Program-made: the position numbers and the translations under genes
The notes under the pieces: generated by a model
Seen by the model: the letters and a program-made list of their open reading frames with translations, nothing else
Told to the model about the DNA's origin: nothing
Databases searched by the model: none
In this document: positions 11,856 to 23,098 of the stretch, piece by piece
Layout of the letters: the number at the start of each line of letters is the position of its first letter
Position numbering within the stretch: the first letter of the stretch is position 1
Origin: Leptospira kirschneri serovar Cynopteri str. 3522 CT
Lineage (GTDB): Bacteria > Spirochaetota > Leptospiria > Leptospirales > Leptospiraceae
Direction: 5' to 3'
Length of the DNA: 64,000 bases
Assembly: GCF_000243695.2 (NCBI RefSeq)
Contig: NZ_AHMN02000020.1
Coordinates: forward strand, 140,001-204,000

Positions 11856-11971
11856 ATTTCAGTCGGATTCGTTGAGAATAATAATATAACCTAATTTATA
11901 TTAGGTGGTATTGTTTGCTGATGAGTCCTATAAGTTGACGCGAGTTCGGCAGAGAAAGAATTTTCTAAAAA

Positions 11972-12025
11972 TAGGAGTTCCCACACTTGAATATGATAGG
12001 TTCAAGTGTTATAAACTTTTATACA
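11972..12025. repeat. Partial AGTTCCCACA repeat, copy 3
   Basis: AGGAGTTCCCACACTTGAAT followed by ATAGGTTCAA and TTATAAACTTTTA matches the left half of the repeats at 5681 and 9749. The right half is missing; an IS982 transposase fragment starts about 10 bp later. The rest of 11856-12034 shows only AT-rich sequence and a small inverted repeat (ACCTAA-TTTATA-TTAGGT, about 11889-11906). Confidence 0.5.
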
Positions 12026-12034
12026 ATTTATTAA

Positions 12035-12340
12035 CTGGGACTAAAAGTTCAGTTCGGCAATACCCAAACTTTTTTACGTATTATTACAAAACTTAAAAAG
12101 AATATGAAGAATAAATTAATGCCCTTAGTTGATAAAATTCTTTTAAGAAAAAGAGCTATCATTGAATCGGTAAATGATGAACTTAAAAATATCTGCCAGA
12201 TTCAACATACTCGACATCGAAGTTTTTTCAATTGGGCCGTTAATCTATTAAGCGGTTTAGTTGCATTTTCCTTTTTTCCAAAAAAAACTTCTTTGAATTT
12301 GAGATCCAATGACAATCTACAACTTTTACTCGCTCCTTAG
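12035..12340 (+). pseudogene. IS982-family transposase, 3' fragment
   Basis: The open frame from about 12035 to the stop at 12338-12340 encodes only the C-terminal part of an IS982-type DDE transposase. RKRAIIESVNDELKNI and QHTRHRS are characteristic, followed by NLLSGLVAFSFFPKK. The frame continues upstream of the ATG at 12104 without a start (NTQTFLRIITKLKKNMKNK). The N-terminal half and catalytic aspartates are absent, so this is a relic. It sits 56 bp from an intact IS5-type element. Confidence 0.75.
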
Positions 12341-12411
12341 CCCGAATTCACGTTAAACCTAGTAGATTGAGTATTCTATAATATAGTTCTGAGTAAGAGC
12401 CGGTCTCAAAA

Positions 12412-12831
12412 CTACCTATCAAAAAAGTTAAAAGCAATGATAGAGCTTGCGAGATAAAGAGATGCAAGATAATTTTCAGATTTTCTTTCCCAACGAATTA
12501 GGATAGCCCTGAATCGATTGTGCCAACTGTTAGTTCTTTCAACGACCCATCGTCTAGGTTTTCCTTTATATTTACCAATGAGAGGCTTCTCACCTTTTTT
12601 CCGAATATGAGATTGAATGTTTCTTCTTTTGATTAAAACTTCTATATCTTTGAAATCATATCCTTTATCTAAACAAAGATGTTTTGGTTTCTTTTTTCTT
12701 CTACCGGAAAAAATCAGGATTGAATTCAACGTATCTTTTACAGCGTGTTTATCATGAACATTGGCTCCACTCAATGTTATGGCCAAAGGAATTCCATTTC
12801 CATCTGTAAGAATATGCCGTTTAACCCCCAA
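12412..12831 (-). CDS. IS5-family transposase, C-terminal frame (OrfB)
   Basis: Encodes the catalytic half of an IS5/IS427-type DDE transposase: KRHILTDGNGIPL, then the second Asp region LCLDKGYD, then RRWVVERTNSWHNRFR with the E of the DDE triad in the [R/W]-VVERT-x-SW pattern. It has no plausible ribosome site of its own. In the -1 frame the reading continues upstream through TGKNPTDRAKLG to the slippage site, so it is almost certainly made only as an OrfA-OrfB fusion. Confidence 0.85.
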   Translation of the reverse strand: MGVKRHILTDGNGIPLAITLSGANVHDKHAVKDTLNSILIFSGRRKKKPKHLCLDKGYDFKDIEVLIKRRNIQSHIRKKGEKPLIGKYKGKPRRWVVERTNSWHNRFRAILIRWERKSENYLASLYLASSIIAFNFFDR

Positions 12832-12860
12832 TTTGGCACGGTCTGTAGGGTTTTTCCCAG

Positions 12861-13208
12861 TTAAGCTCCCCCTTTGGGAGCTTTAACCATTGCCGAATCC
12901 ATCGAAGCCCAGTCCCATGCTATCTGATTCTTTACATCATAATATTTTAAAATAGATTTATAAATCTTTTTGAATACTCCTGCTCGTTCCCATTCTTGAA
13001 ATCTTCTGTGACAAGTTTGGCCAGATCCAAACTCATTCGGAATGGCACGCCACTGACAGCCTGTTTTCATTCGATAGATGATACCGGCCATTACTAATCG
13101 TGTTGGTACTCGATTGCGACCTCCTTTCGGATTTACCTTTTCTTTCGGGATCAATGGGGCTATTTGTTTCCAAAGTCCATCCGGTATCTCTGAATAATAT
13201 TTGTCCAT
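12861..13208 (-). CDS. IS5-family transposase, N-terminal frame (OrfA)
   Basis: A 115-residue frame with the N-terminal DUF4096-type domain of IS5 transposases (LWKQIAPLIP, GGRNRVPTRLVMAGIIYRMKT, GCQWRAIP) and the first catalytic Asp region (WASMDSAMVKAP). It ends at a TAA just after AAAGGGGG (minus strand, + coordinates 12868-12875). A -1 slip on that run gives KGGSLTGKNPTDRAKLGVKR, the expected family continuation into OrfB. Confidence 0.85.
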   Translation of the reverse strand: MDKYYSEIPDGLWKQIAPLIPKEKVNPKGGRNRVPTRLVMAGIIYRMKTGCQWRAIPNEFGSGQTCHRRFQEWERAGVFKKIYKSILKYYDVKNQIAWDWASMDSAMVKAPKGGA

Positions 13209-13280
13209 TTCACAAGTAAATAATTACGATTCAAAAGTACAACCAGTTTTGAGACCGGCTCTAAGATGGAAATTGATTAC

Positions 13281-13308
13281 AAAAAGCCGCGTCTAAATAA
13301 GACGCGGC
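13281..13308 (-). terminator. Rho-independent terminator of the alpha/beta hydrolase gene
   Basis: A perfect GC-rich 8-bp stem (GCCGCGTC 13286-13293 / GACGCGGC 13301-13308) with a 7-nt loop, followed on the minus strand by TTTTT (13281-13285). It lies 31 bp past the stop of the minus-strand gene at 13340 and 25 bp from the IS end. Confidence 0.85.
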
Positions 13309-13339
13309 TTTAAAGAAAACAGTTCGATCAGATTCAATT

Positions 13340-14473
13340 TTAAAACAAAGGAACTAATAAACTAGGTTTAGAATAAGGAGTTCCATGCACCGCTTCCGGA
13401 TCGGAGATTGTAATCACATCTAAACCAGCTTTTAGATATTGTGCTAATCCTTGTTGTTCCGATTGGCTGAAAAAAGGATCCTTATCCAACCATACTACTT
13501 TCAGATTGAACCCGTTCCAAATATTTTGTGCAATACTCAAACGAGGTCTAGGCTCAGTGGTTTCTCCGGAAGGATCCAAGCCGACTACATTTGCTCCTGC
13601 GGGATAAGGTTCCAAATTATTCATCAAAGGAATTTCACTTGAAGTAGGGGCTCCTGAAACAGGCACACCGTTGACTGAATATTTAGTACCAATAAAAAAG
13701 TCGTCCGGACTGTCTATGAAATTACCATAAACTACTTCAGGGGGATGAATATTAAAATATACAACTTTTTGAACTTTAAAATTCCATACTAGACTTTTTG
13801 CGGAATTAGGATCGCTCATATCCGTATCTCCAGGATACCAAGGTAAAGGAGAAGGAATATCACTTGCGATAAGAATTGTATTTTCGATTCCAAAGCTAGA
13901 TAAAAGATTTCCTCCCCAACCTCTAGAGACGAGTTGGCTTTGTGCAATTTGAATCACGATTCCACCTAAACTATGACCAACGATCGTATGGATTTTTTTA
14001 CCTTCGGTCACCGTCATTTGGGATAACAGAGCACGAAGAGCGTCAGAGTAGTGTATCAGAGTCAAGTCGCTTGCGTATTTTGGAAGAGATGCGCTACCTT
14101 GAGTTACTGTACTGTTTCCATGTCCTGGTAAATCCAGAATATAAACGTTACGCGCCTTTCCCTTGTTGATCAGTTCTTTAGCGAGTGGTTCGTAGATTGT
14201 ACTGTTATCTCCGAATCCGTGGACACATAATACGTTTTTGAGATTGGGGTCTATAATAATCCCTGATTTACTATATTTAATCACGTTTAGTCGATAATTC
14301 GTGGTCTGAATGCTGTTATAAAAGTTACGGCCTATAACGTCATAGGTCAAAACCGTTCTTTCATAGGCAGCACTGATCGACTGTGTAACGAATAAAACAA
14401 TCGCAATACCAAATGTTATCCCGATTCTTCGAATCATAAAACGAACCGAAGATTGGTTCCATTCTCTGTTCAT
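13340..14473 (-). CDS. Exported alpha/beta hydrolase (lipase/esterase-like)
   Basis: A 377-residue protein with a signal anchor at about 15-36 (ending SISAA), so it acts outside the cytoplasm. It has an alpha/beta-hydrolase fold: VLCVHGFGDN (oxyanion region, 81-90), LDLPGHGNS (114-121), nucleophile elbow GHSLGG with Ser168, a likely acid in WLDKDPFF (about 336) and a likely catalytic His in EAVHGT (about 366). The substrate is probably an ester or lipid, but cannot be fixed. A GGAG site 9 nt before the ATG and a strong terminator mark it as a single-gene unit. Confidence 0.8.
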   Translation of the reverse strand: MNREWNQSSVRFMIRRIGITFGIAIVLFVTQSISAAYERTVLTYDVIGRNFYNSIQTTNYRLNVIKYSKSGIIIDPNLKNVLCVHGFGDNSTIYEPLAKELINKGKARNVYILDLPGHGNSTVTQGSASLPKYASDLTLIHYSDALRALLSQMTVTEGKKIHTIVGHSLGGIVIQIAQSQLVSRGWGGNLLSSFGIENTILIASDIPSPLPWYPGDTDMSDPNSAKSLVWNFKVQKVVYFNIHPPEVVYGNFIDSPDDFFIGTKYSVNGVPVSGAPTSSEIPLMNNLEPYPAGANVVGLDPSGETTEPRPRLSIAQNIWNGFNLKVVWLDKDPFFSQSEQQGLAQYLKAGLDVITISDPEAVHGTPYSKPSLLVPLF

Positions 14474-15009
14474 AAATTTTCTCCAGATCTAATTTGATAG
14501 AAGAAAACTATACTCTATTTATAAAACATATTTGAAACTAGGAAGACAAATACGAGTCTATAACATTGAAATTGTCAATAAAAAAATAACTAGAAGGTAA
14601 ATTTAATCCTAGAAATATTTTATTTCAAAAAAAATAACTACCTTAAAATCAAATTTCTGCGTGAAATCGCTGTTTTGCGATTAATTATCATAAGTAAAAA
14701 ATGTGATTTTTCTAAGTTAAAATAACGGTTGTTAGGTTTTTTAAAAAGTAAAAAAAGATTTTTTAGAGCCAAAAATATTCTAATTCGGAATACATATTAA
14801 AAATTTATAATGTATATATAGAAAATTTTAATTTTTAGAGTATTACCTTTAAAAAGTTTTAGGGACTTATCCCAAAAATCTTCCACTTTGTTAACAAATT
14901 GGTTTGGAAGAATATTAAAGTTATTATCGGATGGATGATAAAAATGAAAAATTGGATTATTGATTTTACATATTCTGTTTTTTTAAAGTTATAATAAAAA
15001 ATCAAAATT

Positions 15010-15118
15010 TGTTCTAACATCAATAACGCGAGTTCGACATAGGACAATCTGGGCGAATCCGGCTTGCCACAGGCAGCCGGACCGGGCTCTTTAGCTCTGG
15101 TCAAGTTATTGTGAAATT
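15010..15118. repeat. Composite dispersed repeat, copy 2 (inverted relative to 4.4 kb)
   Basis: TAACGCGAGTTCGACATAGG, then GGGCGAATCCGGCTTGCC and CCGGACCGGGCTCTTTAGCT, ending GGTCAAGTTATTG, is the reverse complement of the block at 4381-4478, with small differences. Related copies lie at 35855 and 38625. Confidence 0.7.
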
Positions 15119-15276
15119 CCAGAATCAGATTCAATTTTTATAAAATACCAATAACTTGAGTTTCCAACGCGACCTGCAGAACGACCCTTAGGGAGCGATG
15201 CATTGAGTTTAGGAGAGCGTTTTACTGAGTTTAAGAAGTGAGACGCTGAGTTACTTTGAGCGGGACCCATGGGGAG

Positions 15277-15523
15277 TCATAACCAACCCCACAAGTATTT
15301 AGATATAGATCTGTCGGAATTACGACAAATCCTCTGTAAAACTGAGTTCCCACCCTTATTTTTGGGTGGGGGCGGAGGTGGAGAAATTCGGAAGATTTTT
15401 CTCTATCAGAAAAACATACTTTTTGCAAGTTAAAAGACTCAGTCTTGTCGGAACACTTGAAAAATGTGCGTTTTTGAGCCTTCTGATTCTAAAATCCTAT
15501 TCAATTTGTGGGGTTGGTTATGA
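15277..15523. mobile_element. 247-bp non-coding element with 18-bp perfect inverted ends
   Basis: TCATAACCAACCCCACAA (15277-15294) is exactly complementary to 15506-15523. The interior contains a hairpin (CCCACCC 15349-15355 / GGGTGGG 15364-15370) and a TGTCGGAATTACGACA inverted repeat. Outside both ends lies a similar direct repeat, GTGAGACGCTGAGTTACTTT (from 15237) and GTGAGATGCTGAGTTACTTT (from 15530), so the element may interrupt or have duplicated an older repeat. It may be a non-autonomous mobile element; no transposase for it is visible. Confidence 0.5.
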
Positions 15524-15564
15524 TGGAGAGTGAGATGCTGAGTTACTTTGAGCGACCCAGGAAG

Positions 15565-15599
<35 letters not shown>

Positions 15600-15630
15600 G
15601 AGCGATGCATTGAGTTTGAGGAAAGCGTTG

Positions 15631-15664
<34 letters not shown>

Positions 15665-15711
15665 ATTTACGTTAAATGTAAATGGGTTACTGATTTTTCT
15701 ACTACTTATAA

Positions 15712-15812
15712 CTATATAATAAAGTACCTAATATTTTGCATGGAATCAGTGTTTTGTGATAAAATTAACGGTACTCAATTTTATAGAGATCAGTAATCTC
15801 ATCTAAAATGTA
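15712..15812. repeat. About 95-bp dispersed repeat, copy 1
   Basis: ATATAATAAAGTACCTAATA, GCATGGAATCAGTGTTTTGT and ACTCAATTTTATAGAGATCA match, inverted, 36211-36310; a weaker remnant lies near 38860-38895. Confidence 0.6.
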
Positions 15813-16028
15813 TTTGAAACGGATACTTAAAGAAATTGCTCATTTTTTTTGAATTGCATTTGTTGTACTACGTTCTGACTTAACGTAGCTAGTGGGAGTA
15901 AACTTCAAAGTGTATAATAGGTAATTAGGCGGACTTGGCTCATATCAATAATTGTTCAAAAAAACTTCCATATGTTTTTTTCTTGTACTTCCTTTAAATA
16001 TTGAATCTTATCATTCATATTTTTATAA

Positions 16029-16130
16029 TAGAGTTGTTGAAAAATTAATTCTTGATCTGTTTGTATTGGATTGAATGGACAATTGAAGCAATTTTACGAA
16101 TCTTCACTATGGAATTTTTCAACAATTCTA
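16029..16130. mobile_element. MITE-like element, copy 2
   Basis: A TA-bounded 102-bp element with arms TAGAGTTGTTGAAAAATT and AATTTTTCAACAATTCTA. Its interior (TTCTTGATCTGTTTG, GGACAATTGAAGCAATTTTA) is close to the inverted copy at 35684-35787. Confidence 0.65.
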
Positions 16131-16178
16131 ATATTTATATCCTTTGTTAATCGAAAGTGATCAACTGTTTTTATATAT

Positions 16179-16260
16179 TAGAGTTGTTGAGTGGAGATCA
16201 ACAAAACTGCTTTAATCAACCGTTTCAATACAACGGAAGCAGATGTAGAATCCAACTCTA
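16179..16260. mobile_element. MITE-like element, copy 3 (degenerate)
   Basis: Left end TAGAGTTGTTGA and right end CCAACTCTA are retained. The interior (ACAAAACTGCTTTAATCAAC) resembles copy 1 at 5491-5593. It lies 49 bp from copy 2. Confidence 0.45.
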
Positions 16261-16397
16261 CTTATAACGTCCGAGAAACCGAAGCGGAGAGGATTTCGAA
16301 TAGAAGTAATACATTGTATTACTTATCTTTCCAACCAAGATCTAAAAAATCACCGAGTTTTATAAAGAGCCATCGATGAATAAAACTAAAAGTTTTC

Positions 16398-19300
16398 TTA
16401 CATACTTCTACGATACTGTCCACCTACCTCATAAAGCGCGTGAGTCATTTGACCTAAAGAAACTTTTTTAGAAGTTTCCATCAGTTCTTGAAAAATATTT
16501 CCGTTAAAAAGACTGACAGATTTTAGTCTTTTCAAACGATCTTCCAGATCCTTTTCATTCCGTTTGTGAAATTCTTTCAAAGAACCGATCTGAGATTGTT
16601 TTTCCATGTCCGTAGAACGGATCACTTCTTGGGGAACGATCGTAGGAGAACCTTCTTTGCTTAAGAAAGTATTTACGCCGATCACCGGAAATTCTCCGTT
16701 GTGTTTTAGAGATTCATAATATAATGATTCTTCTTGTATTTTATTTCTCTGATACATCATCTCCATGGCGCCTAAAACTCCACCTCTTTCAGAAATTCTA
16801 TGGAATTCTTCTAAGATTGCCTGTTCCACAAGGTCAGTTAGTTCCTCGATGATAAAAGAGCCCTGACCAGGATTTTCGTTTTTAGCAAGTCCTAATTCCC
16901 GATTGATAATAAGCTGGATCGCCATCGCACGACGAACGGATTCTTCCGTAGGAGTAGTGATCGCTTCGTCATATGCATTCGTATGCAAAGAATTGCAATT
17001 ATCATAGATTGCATAAAGAGCCTGAAGAGTGGTTCTAATATCGTTGAAAGCGATTTCTTGAGCGTGTAAGGATCTACCCGAAGTTTGTATATGATATTTG
17101 AGCATCGCCGAACGGTCGTTAGCTCCGTATTTATACTTCATTGCCTTTGCCCAGATTCTTCTGGCAACTCTGCCGATGACGGCGTATTCAGGATCGATTC
17201 CGTTCGAAAAGAAGAAAGAAAGATTGGGAGCAAAGTCGTCTATCTTCATTCTTCTACTTAAAAAATATTCTACGTAGGTCAGACCGTTTGCCAAAGTGAA
17301 AGCCACTTGAGTAATCGGATTGGCTCCCGCTTCCGCTATATGATAGCCTGAAATAGAAACGGAATAAAAGTTACGAACCTGATTTTTGATAAAAAATTCC
17401 TGAATGTCTCCCATCATTTTGAGTGCAAATTCAGTTGAAAAGATACATGTGTTTTGTGCTTGGTCTTCTTTGAGAATGTCCGCTTGAACAGTTCCTCGGA
17501 CCAACTTTAAAGTTTCCTGTTTTATTTTTTCATAAACTTCTTTTTCTAAAACCTCGTCTCCTGTAACTCCTAAAAGTATAAGTCCGAGGCCGTCGTTTCC
17601 TTCTGGAATCTGTGAGTTATATTTAGGAATCGGAAGATTTTTTTCTTTGTAGATGGATTCGATTTTTTGACGAACTTCTTTTTCGATTCCTATAGCTAAA
17701 ATGTGTTTTTCGCAGGCTTGATCAATTGCAGTATTCATAAAAAACGCAAGCACCATTGGTGCTGGACCGTTGATCGTCATAGAAACGGAAGTGGTGGGAT
17801 TACATAAATCAAAACCAGAATAAAGTTTTTTGGCGTCGTCTAGTGTCGCAATGCTGACTCCGGAGTTTCCTATTTTACCGTATATGTCCGGTCTTTCCCC
17901 CGGATCTTCTCCGTATAACGTGACCGAGTCGAATGCAGTGGACAAACGTTGCGCGGGCATTCCTAAACTTACGTAGTGAAAACGTGCGTTGGTTCTTTCT
18001 GGACCACCTTCTCCCGCGAACATACGAGTCGGATCTTCTCCGGTTCTTTTAAAAGGAAAAACTCCGGATGTAAAAGGAAATTCTCCTGGAAAGTTTTCCT
18101 GAAAAGACCAACGAACGATTTCTCCCCAGTCTTTGAACTTAGGAACCGCAACTTTCGGAATTTTTAGATTACTAAGTGAAACTGTGGTATTGGAGACTTT
18201 AATTTCTTTGTCCCGGACCTTATAAGTAAAGTTTTCCCCTTGATAGTTTTTCAGTTTTTCTTCCCAGCCGGAAAGTATCGTTTTTGTTTCCGGGGAAAGT
18301 GAATTTTCAATTTTAGAATATTCTAATTTTAGAATGTTTACGTCTTGTCCTGAAGACTCTAAAACTTCTATCGCCCCGGAAAGTTGAAATAGTTTTCTAG
18401 CCTTGTCCGATTCGTTTTTTGTAAACTGGTCGTAACGACTGCATTCTTCTCTAATTTCAGCAAGGTAACGAACTCGATCTGGGGGAATGATAAATATCTT
18501 TTCGCTCGTTGCTTCTTCTTTTCCATAAGAAGAGTTCCAGTCAAGATTTAGTTTGTTGGATAAAAATCGGATTGTGTTCCCATAAAGAAGGTTGGTACCT
18601 GGATCGTTAAACTGAGACGCGATGGTTCCGAATACGGGCATCAAATCTACGTTTTGATTAAAAAGTTGTCTGGATCTTTGAAATTGTTTTTTGACGTCTC
18701 TGAGAGCGTCTAATGCTCCCCGTTTGTCGAACTTATTGATTGCGATCAGATCTGCGTAGTCTATCATATCAATTTTTTCTAATTGAGTCGCCGCGCCGTA
18801 TTCAGGAGTCATCACATATAAGGCTACGTCCGAAACCTCTGTGATTTCGGAATCGCTCTGACCAATTCCGGCGGTTTCTACGATGATTAGATCAAAACCC
18901 GCACTTTTTAAAACTTCAATACTTCGCTTAACATTTTTGTTAAGCGCAATGTTTGCTTCTCTGGTCGCAAAAGAACGCATATAAACCCTGTCGTGTGAGA
19001 TAGAATTCATCCGAATTCTATCTCCTAAAAGAGCACCACCCGTTTTTCTTTTAGAAGGATCAACAGAAAGGATTGCGATCGTTTTATCGGGAAAATCGAT
19101 TAAAAATCTACGCACTAGTTCGTCAGTCAGAGAGGATTTACCCGCGCCACCGGTTCCGGTAATTCCTAAAACTGGAACCGGTTTGGTTCCGGAAGGAAAA
19201 TTTAATTTTTCGTTTAACGCCGATTTTTCGAGGTCTTCTCTTTCGAACGTATTTTCCACGAGAGTGATCATTTGAGCGATTGCTAAAGGATTTTTATCCT

Positions 19301-19775
19301 TTAAAGAAGAATGTAAGGTGCCATTAAACGTAATCGGTGGAATAAAATCCGATCTACGTATGAGGTCGTTGATCATTCCTTGAAGTCCTAACTCTCTACC
19401 GTCGTCGGGAGAATAAATTCGTGTAACTCCGTAAGATTCCAGTTCCTTGATTTCGGAAGGTAGAATAGTTCCTCCGCCACCTCCAAATACTTTGATATGA
19501 CTCGCACCTTTTTCTTTGAGTAAGTCTATCATGTATTTGAAATATTCTACGTGACCACCTTGGTAACTAGTGATCGCTATTCCTTGTGCGTCTTCTTGGA
19601 TGGCACATTCTACAATTTCTCTGACCGAACGGTTATGACCTAAATGAATTACTTCCACCCCGGAAGACTGTAAAATTCTTCTCATGATGTTGATGGAAGC
19701 GTCGTGACCGTCAAAAAGAGAGGCCGCCGTAATAAAACGAACCTTGTGTTTAGGAGTGTAAATTTGAGTTTCCAT
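16398..19775 (-). CDS. icmF: Fused isobutyryl-CoA mutase with built-in G-protein chaperone
   Basis: A 1125-residue cytoplasmic enzyme with all three IcmF parts. A B12-binding domain spans about 1-145 (FDGHDAS with the cobalt-ligating His24, and GGGG near 98-101). A MeaB/ArgK-like GTPase domain spans about 195-420 (P-loop [12 protein letters not shown] 204-215; AINKFDKRG). The substrate-binding TIM barrel fills the C-terminal half ([35 protein letters not shown]). IcmF interconverts isobutyryl- and n-butyryl-CoA with adenosylcobalamin; some members prefer isovaleryl/pivalyl-CoA. It follows a PlsC-like gene by 36 bp on the same strand. No B12 riboswitch was seen just upstream. Confidence 0.93.
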   Translation of the reverse strand: METQIYTPKHKVRFITAASLFDGHDASINIMRRILQSSGVEVIHLGHNRSVREIVECAIQEDAQGIAITSYQGGHVEYFKYMIDLLKEKGASHIKVFGGGGGTILPSEIKELESYGVTRIYSPDDGRELGLQGMINDLIRRSDFIPPITFNGTLHSSLKDKNPLAIAQMITLVENTFEREDLEKSALNEKLNFPSGTKPVPVLGITGTGGAGKSSLTDELVRRFLIDFPDKTIAILSVDPSKRKTGGALLGDRIRMNSISHDRVYMRSFATREANIALNKNVKRSIEVLKSAGFDLIIVETAGIGQSDSEITEVSDVALYVMTPEYGAATQLEKIDMIDYADLIAINKFDKRGALDALRDVKKQFQRSRQLFNQNVDLMPVFGTIASQFNDPGTNLLYGNTIRFLSNKLNLDWNSSYGKEEATSEKIFIIPPDRVRYLAEIREECSRYDQFTKNESDKARKLFQLSGAIEVLESSGQDVNILKLEYSKIENSLSPETKTILSGWEEKLKNYQGENFTYKVRDKEIKVSNTTVSLSNLKIPKVAVPKFKDWGEIVRWSFQENFPGEFPFTSGVFPFKRTGEDPTRMFAGEGGPERTNARFHYVSLGMPAQRLSTAFDSVTLYGEDPGERPDIYGKIGNSGVSIATLDDAKKLYSGFDLCNPTTSVSMTINGPAPMVLAFFMNTAIDQACEKHILAIGIEKEVRQKIESIYKEKNLPIPKYNSQIPEGNDGLGLILLGVTGDEVLEKEVYEKIKQETLKLVRGTVQADILKEDQAQNTCIFSTEFALKMMGDIQEFFIKNQVRNFYSVSISGYHIAEAGANPITQVAFTLANGLTYVEYFLSRRMKIDDFAPNLSFFFSNGIDPEYAVIGRVARRIWAKAMKYKYGANDRSAMLKYHIQTSGRSLHAQEIAFNDIRTTLQALYAIYDNCNSLHTNAYDEAITTPTEESVRRAMAIQLIINRELGLAKNENPGQGSFIIEELTDLVEQAILEEFHRISERGGVLGAMEMMYQRNKIQEESLYYESLKHNGEFPVIGVNTFLSKEGSPTIVPQEVIRSTDMEKQSQIGSLKEFHKRNEKDLEDRLKRLKSVSLFNGNIFQELMETSKKVSLGQMTHALYEVGGQYRRSM

Positions 19776-19811
19776 ATAAATTCTACTATTCTAATATTCA
19801 AAAAAACAATT

Positions 19812-20609
<798 letters not shown>

Positions 20610-20844
20610 GCAAGGTCTGCTTTTCGAACGTGTGTTCAATCAATATAGGATTTAGAAATCATTCTACGGAAAGGAATCGAATCCATCAAGTTGGATTTTT
20701 AGAATGTTATAAAACTAATACACGTCCAACGGCTGCAAATGTAGAAAGATCGGAGTAAATTGTAGATCTTGTATTCTACAAAAAAACTAAGGTTTAACTG
20801 TTTGTTTATCCTCTATCCATTTTAAAAATTAGGAGAAAGTAAAA

Positions 20845-21810
<966 letters not shown>

Positions 21811-21811
21811 A

Positions 21812-23098
21812 ATGTACAATTTTTCTGGGAAGATACAAAAAGTTTCGGATCTATGGTTTCAATTCCGTCATTCTGGAATGTTTAAATCTTCCCTATTTGT
21901 AAGCGTATCCAAAGCAATCTCTTCATTGCTCAATCTAGTGTTTATGGTATATTCCGTAAACATACTCACAAAAAGTGAGAACGGACTTTTTCAATACTAC
22001 GCCGGATTTATACCAGTATTACTCGCAATTGCAGAATTCGGACTCCCTACAGCGCTCGTAAAATTTCTAGCACCAGTAACAACGGACAAACAAAAGATAG
22101 GAGACTTATTGTCTTCTTCCTTATTGATCAAGTTGGGTGCGTTAGTCGCATTGACCTTAATCAGTTTGATCGCCTCCGTACTGTTAAAGGAAAGTACGAT
22201 TGTAGTGTCTCTTTTGGTGTTAGGAAGTTTTATACTTTCCTTTAATTCCTTTTTTGAAAGTATCTTTATCTGTTTTGGAAATTATATCTCTTTATCTTTT
22301 TGGAATCCTCTACCTAATTTAATCCGACTTGTGGTGTTGTATAGCGCCGATCGTTTTACGGAACGGGCTCTAGGACATTTGGATATACTGGCTATTTTTA
22401 CGATTTCGCCCATGTTCGTATTGATACTGTTCTTTATTGTATTTCCAAGAAAACAACTCAATTGGAGCGGAGAAAAAAACGGAATTAGAGAGATGACTTA
22501 TACTCTGACTTCGTTTAACGGATATGCGTTTTTGGCGTCCATCTTTGCAATGATATCGGATAGGATGGAAATATTTTTTTTGAAATGGTATTATTCCCAG
22601 GAATCCGCCGCTGTATACGGAACCGCCTTACAGCTGTTCAGCGGATTTGTGATCTTATTTTCTGTGATCAATTCACTCATCTATCCAAAACTATCTAGGT
22701 TAGTGGATTCGGATGAATTTCCAAAGTTTTTATGGAAGTCTGTAATGTTGTCCGTTGGAATGGCTGTATTATTGTCGCCCGGATTTTTTTTGGCGGAATG
22801 GATATTGAATTTATTATTCCGAGGAAAATACGCGGATTCGATCGGAGTGTTTCAGATTTTATATCCAAATTATATGCTGCAGTTGGTGTTTTCTCCGTTA
22901 GGAATCGCCTTATTCGCGTTAGGTCAACCGAGGATGCTCGCTCTTTTGGCGTTATTAAGACTTGTATGCGGGGTAGTATTGGCAAATCTACTAATACCGG
23001 AATACGGTCCGACCGGAGCGGCTTCTTCTTATTTTTTAGGACAGATTGTTTCTTGGTTGATATTGACCGGGTATTTTCTTGCGTTTTTTAGAAGATGA
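21812..23098 (+). CDS. Wzx-like polysaccharide flippase (MOP superfamily)
   Basis: A 428-residue integral membrane protein with about 12 helices. The N-terminus (SLFVSVSKAISSLLNLVFMVYSVNILTKSENGLFQYY) is typical of polysaccharide biosynthesis / oligosaccharide flippase proteins. Such proteins move undecaprenyl-linked glycans to the periplasm. It starts one base after the PAP2 stop, and its stop overlaps the ATG of the barrel gene (ATGA). This makes a three-gene unit: lipid-carrier phosphatase, flippase, outer-membrane barrel. The cargo is unknown. Confidence 0.8.
   Translation: MYNFSGKIQKVSDLWFQFRHSGMFKSSLFVSVSKAISSLLNLVFMVYSVNILTKSENGLFQYYAGFIPVLLAIAEFGLPTALVKFLAPVTTDKQKIGDLLSSSLLIKLGALVALTLISLIASVLLKESTIVVSLLVLGSFILSFNSFFESIFICFGNYISLSFWNPLPNLIRLVVLYSADRFTERALGHLDILAIFTISPMFVLILFFIVFPRKQLNWSGEKNGIREMTYTLTSFNGYAFLASIFAMISDRMEIFFLKWYYSQESAAVYGTALQLFSGFVILFSVINSLIYPKLSRLVDSDEFPKFLWKSVMLSVGMAVLLSPGFFLAEWILNLLFRGKYADSIGVFQILYPNYMLQLVFSPLGIALFALGQPRMLALLALLRLVCGVVLANLLIPEYGPTGAASSYFLGQIVSWLILTGYFLAFFRR

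Larger units (their letters stand above)
12397..13261 (-). mobile_element. IS5-family (IS427-type) insertion sequence, apparently complete
   Basis: An 865-bp element with inverted ends GAGCCGGTCTCAAAACT (12397-12413 and complement 13245-13261) and a 3-bp direct repeat TAA on each side (12394-12396, 13262-13264). It carries two transposase frames on the minus strand joined by a likely -1 frameshift. Perfect ends, a matching target duplication and uninterrupted frames point to a recent insertion. Confidence 0.85.

Noticed and set aside
14859..15134. 91-codon minus-strand frame in the repeat mosaic
   Set aside because: Half lies in the composite repeat, and the same repeat elsewhere does not keep this frame.
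16191..16379. 62-codon frame near MITE copies
   Set aside because: It starts within the degenerate MITE copy 3 and has no ribosome site or recognisable motif.
19776..19811. B12 riboswitch before icmF
   Set aside because: The gap to the upstream gene is only 36 bp, far too short, and no B12-box-like sequence was seen.
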